Part shown: positions 1-5,707 of the stretch, in pieces
Numbering within the stretch: position 1 is the stretch's first letter
How the letters are laid out: the number at the start of each line of letters is the position of its first letter
Notes under the pieces: model-generated
Told to the model about the DNA's origin: nothing
What the model saw: the letters and a program-made list of their open reading frames with translations, nothing else
Database searches by the model: none
Assembly: GCA_027488715.1 (NCBI GenBank)
Contig: JAIYBD010000129.1
Coordinates: forward strand, 1-5,707
Origin: Bacteroidota bacterium
GTDB taxonomy: Bacteria > Bacteroidota > Bacteroidia > UBA7662 > CANHCV01
Length of the DNA stretch: 5,707 nt
Reading direction: 5' to 3'
Made by a program: the position numbers and the translations under genes

Positions 1-2060
1 ATTTCCTTGGTTCCATCTTCATACTGCAATTCAACAATTAACGGAGTGACCAATCCACCAACATTTTCAAACGTAAGTTGGTAGTAATGCATGGATGATT
101 TCAAGAACTTCTTGTCTTCCTCGCTCAGTCCATTCACAAAATTGCTGTACTTCTTTTCATCCTCGGCGGTTACTTTCAATGGGTCGTAGCTGTTGTAGAA
201 ATCCAACAATTCGGGCTTCAATTCCACGTACGCTTTTTCGATGTCTTTCTTGTTTCTTTCTTTAGAAATATCGATGGGCTGCCCATCTTTTTCGGACTTT
301 TTAAAGCCTTTCTCGGCAGCCGGACTTTGGTCACTCAAAGCCAAATGCTTCACCGAGGTTAGATCAACATCCACCCGATCGGTGGTATAGAACCAACCGT
401 GCCAAAACCAATCCAAATCAACGGCAGAGGCATCCTCCATGGTACGGAAGAAATCGCTTGGCGATGGATGTTTGAAGGCCCAACGGCGGCAATATTCTTT
501 GAAGGCAAAATCGAACAACTCGCGGCCCATCACCGTTTCTCGAAGGATATTCAGGGCCGTTGCCGGTTTGCCGTAAGCGTTGTTTCCAAACTGAAGCAAG
601 CTTTCCGAATTCATCATGATGGGCGACTGCATGTTCTTGGGGCTGCGCATGTAATCGGTTAAGTTGCGGGCGGGGCCTCGGCTGCTGGGGTAATTGCGAT
701 CCCACTCTTGTTCAGCTAAATACTGAACGAAAGTGTTGAGACCTTCGTCCATCCACGTCCATTGGCGCTCATCGCTGTTGATGATCATGGGGAAGAAGTT
801 GTGTCCCACTTCGTGGATGATCACGCTAATTAATCCGTATTTGCGGCGTTCGGAGTACGTTCCATCTTTGTCGGGGCGGGCACCATTGAAGGAAATCATG
901 GGATATTCCATCCCGCCCACCGGACCGTTGGCTGAAATAGCCACCGGATAAGGATAATCGATGGTGAATTTGGAGTAAATGCGCACGGTGTGGGCAACAG
1001 CTTCGGTGGAGTATTTTCCCCAAAGTGGGTTGGCTTCCGGTGGGTAGGCCGACATGCAAAGTACATTCCGTGAGCCAAGTTTTACGCCCATGCCATCCCA
1101 AATGTATCGGCGGGAAGAGGCGAAGGCAAAATCGCGTACGTTTTTCGCCTCGAACACCCACGTCTTTTCCGAGGTGGAACGTCCGTCTTGAATATTGGCT
1201 TTGGCTTCTTCTTCGGTTACGATCAAGGTTGGGCGATCGGCCACTCGTGCTGCTTCCAATCGTTTTTGTTGGGTGGCGGTAAGGACAGAGGATGCATTGC
1301 GCAACTCCCCGGTAGCCACTACGATGTGATCGGAAGGAACGGTGATTTCTACTTTATAATCGCCGAAATTGAGGGTAAACTCTCCAGAACCAAGGAATTG
1401 CTTGTGCTGCCAACCTACGTTATCGGAATAAACACAAAGGCGTGGGAACCATTGAGCCATTTCGAAAATGTAATTGCTATCGGATTCAAAAAATTCGATG
1501 GCACCTCGGCCGCCTGCGAAACGGGCATCATTCAATTTGTGTTTCCAAGCAATTTGAAATGTAAAATCGCTTTTTGAAGCTAATCCGCTAGGCAAATCTA
1601 CCCGCATCATGGTTTCGTTGACGGTATATTTTAGCTTTTTTCCAGAAGCATCGGTTACCGAAAGAATATCGCATCCTCCTTCAAAAGAAGGTTTAGCCAT
1701 TCTTTTTAAATTCCCAACATCGTTTTTATTATCCAAAGTTCCATTCCGCATTTGGGTAGATGTGTTGGCATTTCGGTAGATGTTTTGATCCAACTGCAAC
1801 CACAAATAGGTTAACCGATCAGGAGAATTGTTGTGGTAGGTGATGGTTTCCTTCCCTTCCAACATCAGTTGGGCCTCGTTGATTCGAACCTGAATGTGGT
1901 AATCCACTTTTTGTTGCCAATAGTTGGCCCCAGGGGCTCCACTGGCGTTTCGGGTGGAGGAAGGAGTGGGCCACTCTTCTTCCAATTGCTTAAATTTTGA
2001 GCGTTCTTGCCCAAATACGACGCCTACAAAGGCCATTGCAAAGAAAAATATTTTCTTCAT
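1..2060 (-). CDS. Exported M1-family zinc metallopeptidase (aminopeptidase N-like), C-terminus beyond window
   Basis: This is a gluzincin peptidase predicted to remove N-terminal residues from peptides outside the cytoplasm. I read the whole frame and found 686 codons with no stop; the C-terminus lies beyond the left edge. The protein starts MKKIFFFAMAFVGVVFG, a lysine-led hydrophobic signal peptide with likely cleavage before QERS. A beta-rich N-terminal domain follows. The M1 substrate-recognition motif GGMEYP is at about residues 382-387. The zinc site HEVGH is at 416-420 (His416 and His420 ligands, Glu417 catalytic), and the third ligand Glu439 lies in WMDEGLNTF, giving the classic HExxH-x18-E spacing. 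Tyr496 in NAYGKP is a candidate for the transition-state tyrosine. The motif DWFWHGW follows further on, as in Bacteroidota members. All catalytic residues are present. The gene starts 4 bases after the HupE-like gene ends, so the two are probably cotranscribed. The family is certain; the substrate is unknown. Confidence 0.95.
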   Translation of the reverse strand, partial: MKKIFFFAMAFVGVVFGQERSKFKQLEEEWPTPSSTRNASGAPGANYWQQKVDYHIQVRINEAQLMLEGKETITYHNNSPDRLTYLWLQLDQNIYRNANTSTQMRNGTLDNKNDVGNLKRMAKPSFEGGCDILSVTDASGKKLKYTVNETMMRVDLPSGLASKSDFTFQIAWKHKLNDARFAGGRGAIEFFESDSNYIFEMAQWFPRLCVYSDNVGWQHKQFLGSGEFTLNFGDYKVEITVPSDHIVVATGELRNASSVLTATQQKRLEAARVADRPTLIVTEEEAKANIQDGRSTSEKTWVFEAKNVRDFAFASSRRYIWDGMGVKLGSRNVLCMSAYPPEANPLWGKYSTEAVAHTVRIYSKFTIDYPYPVAISANGPVGGMEYPMISFNGARPDKDGTYSERRKYGLISVIIHEVGHNFFPMIINSDERQWTWMDEGLNTFVQYLAEQEWDRNYPSSRGPARNLTDYMRSPKNMQSPIMMNSESLLQFGNNAYGKPATALNILRETVMGRELFDFAFKEYCRRWAFKHPSPSDFFRTMEDASAVDLDWFWHGWFYTTDRVDVDLTSVKHLALSDQSPAAEKGFKKSEKDGQPIDISKERNKKDIEKAYVELKPELLDFYNSYDPLKVTAEDEKKYSNFVNGLSEEDKKFLKSSMHYYQLTFENVGGLVTPLIVELQYEDGTKE

Positions 2061-2064
2061 CGGT

Positions 2065-2658
2065 TTAAAATATCAAGTTAAATAAACACATTCCTATTCC
2101 TATTCCAGAAACCACCAAAACCAGCTCTCGGTTTTTATTGGGAGCCAACGAGTTGAAAATGGTCGTCAATACCAGGATCGACAGTACGCCCACCAATTGA
2201 GCGGCTTCTAATCCTATTCCAAAACCAAGCACGCTAAAAAACATCCCATCCTGAGGCAACATGCTTCCTACCTCCGAACCAAAAGCCAAACCGTGCAACA
2301 AACCAAAAATCAATGGAAAGATGACTATCCATGCGTTGTTTTTCCCATTCCATTGAAAAATATTTCCCAGGGCTGAAAAAAGTATGGTCAGAATAATTCC
2401 CGTCTCAATCCAAGAAAACCGAAAGGAATCCGGAAAAAAAGCACATAAGAAAAGAGTGATGGTGTGTCCTAACGTAAATAAGGAAACAGCCGACAGCCAT
2501 TTCTTCCAATCTTGAAATTCAAATGGTAGAACCAGGATGATTAAAAACATCCAATGGTCCCACGAGGAGAAGTTCATCAGGTGATGCCATCCAACGAAAA
2601 AGTAAGTTTGAAGGTTTTCCAAGAATTGGTTGATTGGAAGGTGAAAAATAGGAAACAA
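2065..2658 (-). CDS. HupE/UreJ-like integral membrane protein (putative metal permease)
   Basis: This is a hydrophobic protein of up to 197 residues with about six predicted membrane helices. It matches the short HupE/UreJ family, whose better-known relatives are linked to nickel or cobalt supply; the metal here is unknown. Family signatures are visible in order (numbered from the 2658 start): GWHH at 23-26, WDHWMFL at 33-39, TLGHT at 62-66, GLLHGLAF at 119-126 and GLEAAQ at 149-154. The conserved His26, Asp34, His35, His65, His122 and Glu151 are the likely metal-binding positions. The start is uncertain. No in-frame ATG exists before residue 28, and that one would remove the first motif. The outermost candidate is TTG at 2656-2658. 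A second TTG at 2620-2622 gives MENLQTYFF and fits the usual family N-terminus better. An in-frame TAA lies further upstream. The gene is followed after 4 bases by the M1 peptidase gene and is divergent from the DUF6702-like gene. Confidence 0.88.
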   Translation of the reverse strand: MFPIFHLPINQFLENLQTYFFVGWHHLMNFSSWDHWMFLIILVLPFEFQDWKKWLSAVSLFTLGHTITLFLCAFFPDSFRFSWIETGIILTILFSALGNIFQWNGKNNAWIVIFPLIFGLLHGLAFGSEVGSMLPQDGMFFSVLGFGIGLEAAQLVGVLSILVLTTIFNSLAPNKNRELVLVVSGIGIGMCLFNLIF

Positions 2659-2664
2659 TTTTTG
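2634..2664 (+). promoter_or_regulatory. Candidate Bacteroidota-type promoter for the plus-strand operon
   Basis: A TTG at 2634-2636 lies 20 bases before AATTTTTG (2657-2664), which differs by one base from the Bacteroidota -7 element TAnnTTTG. The spacing fits the -33/-7 arrangement of that phylum. Transcription would begin roughly at 2668, a few bases before the ATG at 2676. The site lies partly inside the 5' end of the divergent HupE-like gene. This is pattern matching only; AT-rich sequence gives chance matches. Confidence 0.3.
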
Positions 2665-2675
2665 AACTTCGCACC

Positions 2676-3101
2676 ATGTTTTGGACTTTCCTTGTACTCC
2701 TTTTTAATTTCCACCCGGTTCATCTCAGCATTGCCGAGTTGAAACCATCGGAAAAATCGATGAAAGGCACCCTCAAAGTGTTTGCCGACGATTGGGAGTC
2801 TGCAGTGGGTGCCCAAGAAAAAGATGCCAATTTTAGATCAAAAAGCGAGCTTTACTTGCAAAAAAACTTCTATTTGGCGCATGGGAAAAAGAAAATTGTT
2901 CCTGTAGTTCTCGGAAGTAAATCCATCAATACCCAACAATTGGTTTTCTCCATTGAATTTAAAAATGCGAATTCGGTAAAAGGAGAAATCCACAATACTG
3001 TGCTTTTGGACCTGTTCGAGGACCAACAGAATTTGGTGCATTGGGGAAAGAAAAGTTTCGGATTTACGCCCGTAAAAACCGTTGAAAAATTATTGCCATG
3101 A
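2676..3101 (+). CDS. DUF6702-like small exported protein
   Basis: This 141-residue protein of unknown function resembles the DUF6702 family of Bacteroidota. A hydrophobic stretch (residues 2-12, FWTFLVLLFNF) acts as a short signal sequence, directly followed by HPVHLSIAEL (13-22). Other family-like segments are VFADDWE at 35-41 and, near the C-terminus, HNTVLLDLF (106-114) and QQNLVH (117-122). The composition between these suggests a beta-sandwich-like soluble domain acting in the periplasm or at the envelope. The signal sequence is odd: it has no basic residue after Met and no clear small-residue cleavage site before His13. An in-frame TAG at 2649-2651 limits any upstream extension, and ATG 2676 is the only conventional start. 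The stop overlaps the start of the deaminase gene (ATGA), implying translational coupling. In my recollection DUF6702, HupE/UreJ and M1 peptidase genes often sit together in this phylum, which supports the assignment. Confidence 0.8.
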   Translation: MFWTFLVLLFNFHPVHLSIAELKPSEKSMKGTLKVFADDWESAVGAQEKDANFRSKSELYLQKNFYLAHGKKKIVPVVLGSKSINTQQLVFSIEFKNANSVKGEIHNTVLLDLFEDQQNLVHWGKKSFGFTPVKTVEKLLP

Positions 3102-4471
3102 ATCCAAGGGAGACCAAAATCAATCGTTGGATAGAGCAAAACCGGAATCGGGAAGATGTTCTCATGGAATGGGTAAAACGAATGCCCAAAGGCGGCGATT
3201 TGCATCAGCATTTCGATGGGTCCTTGCTCACCGAAAACCTCATCAGCAGTGCCGTTGAGCAAGGTCTCTGGGTTTGCATGGATGATTTTTCGGTGAGTCG
3301 GCAACCCCAAGTTGAAAAGCAATGGAAGCATTTACCCGAATTATTCCAAAGCGCCGATTGGGAAAACATTCATGAATGCCTCCTTCGGGCGTGGTCGATC
3401 AAAGATTTTGATGCAACTCGAAATGCCGCAGATGAGCATTTCTTCGGAATTTTCCCTAAATTTTTCGATGTTATTCCGGGGTACACCGAAGCCGGTCTTT
3501 TAGAAACCAAGAACCGTTGTTTAGAGGAAAAGGTAACCTACCTTGAAACCCACTTTGAAAATTTTCCCGCTCAAATTGAAAATCAATTTCTTGCCGAAAT
3601 TTCGAAGAATTGGAGCATCTTGGCCGCTTGGGGGGATGATTTAACCCACGAATTCGAAGCGGCCTTCCAACAATTGCAAACCACGAACAATCGTTCCTTT
3701 GTAGAAAACACATGCAACAGAATTCAAGAAGTGCACCAACGATTGAACATCGACGACGATCGTTTTACGTTGAGGTATTTGATGTATGTCCTTCGCCTTT
3801 TACCAGAGCATTTGGTCTTCGAGCAAATGTACTTGGCATTCTTGTCGTGTGAAATTTCTGAACTGCTGGTTGGAATCAACCTCGTTGGAGCTGAAAACAA
3901 TCCCATTACGCAATCCGATCTGAAGCTGCATCTACAGATGGTTTCGTTTTTCAAGAAAAAATTCCCCAAGGTTCCGGTAGCGCTGCATGCAGGGGAATTG
4001 ACTCAAGAATTAACGGAACGATTCCTGCATCCTCATACCATCAGTCAATCGGTGAAGGCAGGGGCCCAGCGCATTGGACACGGGGTAGCCATCGAATGGG
4101 AATGGAATGAAGAGGAAACGTTGAAGATCATGAGCGAGCAGCGCATTCCATTGGAAATCAATTTGGGAAGCAACGAATTTATTTTAGGGATCAAGCCCGA
4201 AGAACATCCTTGGAGACGCTATTTGAAAGCTGGAGTTCCGTTGGTTTTTGGATCGGATGATTTAGGTATTTTGCGATCGGATCGAAATCGGGAAGTAACC
4301 CGTTTTTTCAGCCAATACGGAGGCAGCTATTCTGAATATAAGGATATGGCCTTAAACGGTATTTTATACTCTTTTTTGAAAGATAAGGATCGCAAAAACC
4401 AAATTTTAAATCAATTAAAGGCAGATTTTGATACCTTTGAAAAAACTTTTGAAGATGAATGCACGCGTTAA
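3098..4471 (+). CDS. Adenosine deaminase-family zinc hydrolase, long ADGF/ADA2-like form
   Basis: This is a 457-residue metal-dependent TIM-barrel deaminase, predicted to convert adenosine or a related purine nucleoside to the inosine form with release of ammonia. The active-site set is complete: MPKGGDLHQHFDG at 29-41 gives zinc ligands His36 and His38; LHAGE at 296-300 gives ligand His297 and the catalytic acid Glu300; RIGHG at 325-329 gives His328; and GSDDLG at 385-390 gives ligand Asp387 and Asp388. It is about 100 residues longer than classical adenosine deaminases (roughly 340-350). The extra length is an N-terminal helix before the barrel and a longer stretch between the HxH and HAGE motifs. 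The MPKGG motif and size recall ADGF/ADA2 (CECR1) proteins, but no signal peptide is visible, so a cytoplasmic site is likely. The ATG overlaps the previous stop by 4 bases and the 3' end overlaps the next gene by 17. Fold and chemistry are secure; the exact substrate is not. Confidence 0.9.
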   Translation: MNPRETKINRWIEQNRNREDVLMEWVKRMPKGGDLHQHFDGSLLTENLISSAVEQGLWVCMDDFSVSRQPQVEKQWKHLPELFQSADWENIHECLLRAWSIKDFDATRNAADEHFFGIFPKFFDVIPGYTEAGLLETKNRCLEEKVTYLETHFENFPAQIENQFLAEISKNWSILAAWGDDLTHEFEAAFQQLQTTNNRSFVENTCNRIQEVHQRLNIDDDRFTLRYLMYVLRLLPEHLVFEQMYLAFLSCEISELLVGINLVGAENNPITQSDLKLHLQMVSFFKKKFPKVPVALHAGELTQELTERFLHPHTISQSVKAGAQRIGHGVAIEWEWNEEETLKIMSEQRIPLEINLGSNEFILGIKPEEHPWRRYLKAGVPLVFGSDDLGILRSDRNREVTRFFSQYGGSYSEYKDMALNGILYSFLKDKDRKNQILNQLKADFDTFEKTFEDECTR

Positions 4472-4871
4472 AAACATCCTAATTTTCGTTGGAGCCTTGA
4501 TTTTGGGATCTTTGGTTAACGGATTAATCATTCAATACGGTCCGCTTTTAATTCCACCTCCAGAAGGATTGGATTTTTCGACGGAAAAGGGATTATTGGA
4601 AGGAATGCCTAGGATGGAAGCTCGGCATTTTGTAACACCATTTTTCGCCCATGCCATCGGCACGTTAGTTTCTGCTATTTTAATGAAACGCTTTGCTTTT
4701 GAAAATGCCGGTCGCTACACGTTTGGAATTGCCATTTTCAATCTTATGGCTGGCATTTACATGGTTTATTTGTTGCCTGCCCCGTTTTGGTTCGAGGCCA
4801 TTGATCTCATTTTCGCCTACCTCCCCATGGCGTGGTTGGCCAACAAATGGGTTCCTGCTCGGGTTTCGTAA
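4455..4871 (+). CDS. Small four-helix membrane protein of unknown function
   Basis: This is a 138-residue hydrophobic protein. I predict four membrane helices at about 7-28, 58-77, 88-108 and 112-132. A periplasmic-type loop after helix 1 carries IPPPEGLD (33-40), a proline-rich element that I recall from small uncharacterised membrane proteins of Bacteroidota, often with a similar P-P-P-x-G-x-D loop. The basic N-terminus MNARVK places it on the cytoplasmic side. There are no catalytic or metal-binding signatures. I chose ATG 4455 over an upstream in-frame TTG at 4428 because ATG is conventional and lies right before the first helix. The start lies inside the last 17 bases of the deaminase gene, so the two are probably cotranscribed and coupled. 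The function cannot be inferred from sequence. Confidence 0.8.
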   Translation: MNARVKNILIFVGALILGSLVNGLIIQYGPLLIPPPEGLDFSTEKGLLEGMPRMEARHFVTPFFAHAIGTLVSAILMKRFAFENAGRYTFGIAIFNLMAGIYMVYLLPAPFWFEAIDLIFAYLPMAWLANKWVPARVS

Positions 4872-4925
4872 CGTTCAATTTGTCTTCCCATCAAACAAAA
4901 ATGCAGTTGACCTTGTTAAAAAGGC

Positions 4926-5477
4926 ATGAGAACATTTTTTATTTCGGTATTAGCCCTTCTCGGGTGTACCTCCAATTCGCAAAACAAATCATTAACGCCT
5001 CCGGTTGAGTCTATTTTCAATCTTTCTTTCAAGGATATTGATGGAAATGTAGTAAAGATGGAGCAATACAAAGGGAAGCAAATTTTAATCGTGAACACAG
5101 CTTCGGAATGCGGTTATACGCCTCAATACCAAGATCTTCAAAAGTTACACGAAGCTTACCCGAATTTGGTGATGATCGGTTTTCCATGCAATCAGTTCAT
5201 GGGACAAGAGCCTGGAGGAAATGCCGAAATCAAATCTTTCTGTCAAAAAAATTACGGTGTAACTTTTTTAATGGCCGAGAAAATTGATGTTAAAGGAAAA
5301 AACCAGCATCCCATTTACCAGTGGTTAACCCAGAAAGAAAAGAATGGCGTTGAGAATGCAACCGTTTCATGGAATTTCAACAAATTCCTAATTGGTGCCG
5401 ACGGCACTTACTTGGGTCACTTTCAATCGGGCACCAAACCTCTTTCGAAAGAAATTACCGATTTAATTTCTAAATAA
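4926..5477 (+). CDS. Glutathione peroxidase-family thiol peroxidase, predicted lipoprotein
   Basis: This 183-residue peroxidase is predicted to reduce hydrogen peroxide and organic or lipid hydroperoxides at the cell envelope. The N-terminus is a lipoprotein signal peptide with lipobox ALLGC; Cys14 would be the lipidated residue, followed by a short TSNSQN linker. The thioredoxin-like domain starts near residue 28. The peroxidatic cysteine is Cys62 in NTASECGYTPQY. GFPCNQF (85-91) and GQEPG (93-97) supply the active-site Gln94, and WNFNKF (149-154) supplies Trp149 and Asn150, completing the family tetrad. Cysteine replaces selenocysteine. Cys106 in SFCQKNYG is at the position of the resolving cysteine of thioredoxin-dependent relatives, so a thioredoxin-like protein rather than glutathione is the likely reductant. 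ATG 4926 is 54 bases after the previous gene, with no convincing promoter between. A strong terminator follows after 12 bases, making this the last gene of the operon. Confidence 0.95.
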   Translation: MRTFFISVLALLGCTSNSQNKSLTPPVESIFNLSFKDIDGNVVKMEQYKGKQILIVNTASECGYTPQYQDLQKLHEAYPNLVMIGFPCNQFMGQEPGGNAEIKSFCQKNYGVTFLMAEKIDVKGKNQHPIYQWLTQKEKNGVENATVSWNFNKFLIGADGTYLGHFQSGTKPLSKEITDLISK

Positions 5478-5482
5478 ACTAG

Positions 5483-5490
5483 TATTTTTG
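5483..5490 (+). promoter_or_regulatory. Candidate -7 promoter element before the right-edge gene
   Basis: TATTTTTG matches the Bacteroidota -7 consensus TAnnTTTG exactly. It ends 4 bases before the GTG start at 5495, so transcription from it would begin at or next to the start codon and give a nearly leaderless mRNA. I see no good TTG or TTTG at the -33 position, which would lie inside the 3' end of the peroxidase gene, so this is a weak call. Confidence 0.25.
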
Positions 5491-5518
5491 AAGGGTGAAA
5501 TTTCACCCTTCTTTTTTT
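5490..5518 (+). terminator. Rho-independent terminator after the peroxidase gene
   Basis: GAAGGGTGAAA (5490-5500) and TTTCACCCTTC (5501-5511) form a perfect 22-base palindrome, giving a stem of about 9 pairs with an AATT loop in RNA. It is followed at once by seven T residues (5512-5518). It lies 12 bases after the peroxidase stop codon. There is no T-tract on the opposite side, so it works in the plus direction only. It overlaps the first codons of the following open frame, which is unusual. Confidence 0.85.
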
Positions 5519-5707
5519 GACCGACTTCGTGAAAAGCTCGTTGGAGAATCTGGTCGCTCCATCTACCTCCATGCCCTTCCTGGAAGAACGGGTTCGCGCC
5601 TGGAGTTGCACGATTTATATGATATTCTCAAAGGCGCGGAAAATCGCTTCTTGCAATTGCTCCTATCCGAAGAGGCCTTCTCGTTAGAACTCCCCTTCCC
5701 TACCTCC
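5495..5707 (+). CDS. N-terminus of a large protein, possibly AAA/superfamily I helicase-like; C-terminus beyond window
   Basis: This open frame of 71 codons has no stop and leaves the window. An in-frame TGA at 5489-5491 bounds it, there is no in-frame ATG, and GTG 5495 is the only reasonable early start. The visible pattern is FDRLREKLVGESGRS, then a hydrophobic strand IYLHALP, then SRLELHDLYDIL and an amphipathic helix FLQLLLSEEAF. It resembles, from memory, the start of large Bacteroidota AAA-domain/helicase proteins, which open with a helix, an R-S-(I/L) strand and a (D/E)-x-H-D motif. No ATPase motif is within the window, so the function is tentative. Codon use and the continuous amphipathic pattern support a real gene. 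Its first eight codons coincide with the terminator of the preceding operon. Confidence 0.6.
   Translation, partial: MKFHPSFFDRLREKLVGESGRSIYLHALPGRTGSRLELHDLYDILKGAENRFLQLLLSEEAFSLELPFPTS

Noticed and set aside
418..1161. Several minus-strand open frames of 60-111 codons
   Set aside because: They are in other frames of the M1 peptidase, which is uninterrupted and carries HEVGH and GGMEYP in its own frame.
1188..1577. A 129-codon plus-strand open frame
   Set aside because: It lies wholly antisense to the intact M1 peptidase frame, has no recognisable domain and shows no conserved pattern. It arises from the codon bias of the opposite strand.
1..2060. Possible pseudogene or frameshift in the M1 peptidase
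   Set aside because: Reading every codon in frame from 2060 down to base 3 gave no stop, and all motifs fall in the same frame.
2577..2816. Minus-strand frame beginning with ATG that could extend the HupE-like gene through a frameshift
   Set aside because: Its sequence is charged and lacks any membrane or family pattern, and the true HupE-like frame needs no such extension.
2870..3331. A 153-codon minus-strand open frame
   Set aside because: It is antisense across the DUF6702-like gene and the start of the deaminase, both of which show clear family motifs.
4428..4454. Upstream TTG start extending the four-helix membrane protein by nine residues
   Set aside because: It would overlap the deaminase by 44 bases with no ribosome-binding support; ATG 4455 is better placed before helix 1.
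4872..4925. Possible promoter between the membrane protein and peroxidase genes
   Set aside because: A TTTG at 4879-4882 has no TAnnTTTG partner at the right distance, so I could not support a separate promoter.
5423..5611. A 62-codon minus-strand open frame across the terminator
   Set aside because: It is antisense to the peroxidase end and the right-edge gene, and its basic, low-complexity composition has no domain signature.

Overview
The window looks like chromosomal DNA of a member of the Bacteroidota, probably Flavobacteriales-like. Three things suggest this. The families are ones I associate with that phylum: a secreted M1 peptidase of the Bacteroidota type, a DUF6702-like protein and a short HupE/UreJ-type membrane protein. 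The starts lack clear Shine-Dalgarno sequences. Promoter-like sites resemble the Bacteroidota TTG...TAnnTTTG pattern. Genes are packed tightly and nearly all the sequence is coding. I see no mobile element, RNA gene, CRISPR array or pseudogene.

Left part, minus strand (1-2658): a HupE/UreJ-like integral membrane protein is followed after 4 bases by a large exported zinc M1-family aminopeptidase. The peptidase gene is intact for 686 codons and runs off the left edge.

Middle and right, plus strand (2676-5477): this run of genes starts only 17 bases from the assumed start of the HupE-like gene. It encodes a small exported DUF6702-like protein, a long adenosine deaminase-family hydrolase (ADGF/ADA2-like, start overlapping by 4 bases), a small protein with four predicted membrane helices (start overlapping by 17 bases), and, after a 54-base gap, a lipoprotein glutathione peroxidase of the thioredoxin-dependent type. 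A perfect 22-base palindrome followed by seven T residues ends this unit.

Right edge: an open frame begins with GTG inside that terminator palindrome and runs off the window. Its 71 visible residues look like the N-terminus of a large AAA/superfamily I helicase-like protein, but this is tentative.

Working together: HupE-like permeases are linked to nickel or cobalt and possibly other metals. Many proteobacterial HupE/UreJ proteins carry an extracytoplasmic N-terminal domain, and the adjacent DUF6702-like protein could be a separately encoded counterpart. The neighbouring peptidase and deaminase are both predicted zinc enzymes. A metal-handling or envelope-nutrient module is therefore plausible, but it is inference. 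The most unusual sequence features are the very compact divergent start region near 2658-2676 and the terminator/start-codon overlap near 5490-5518.
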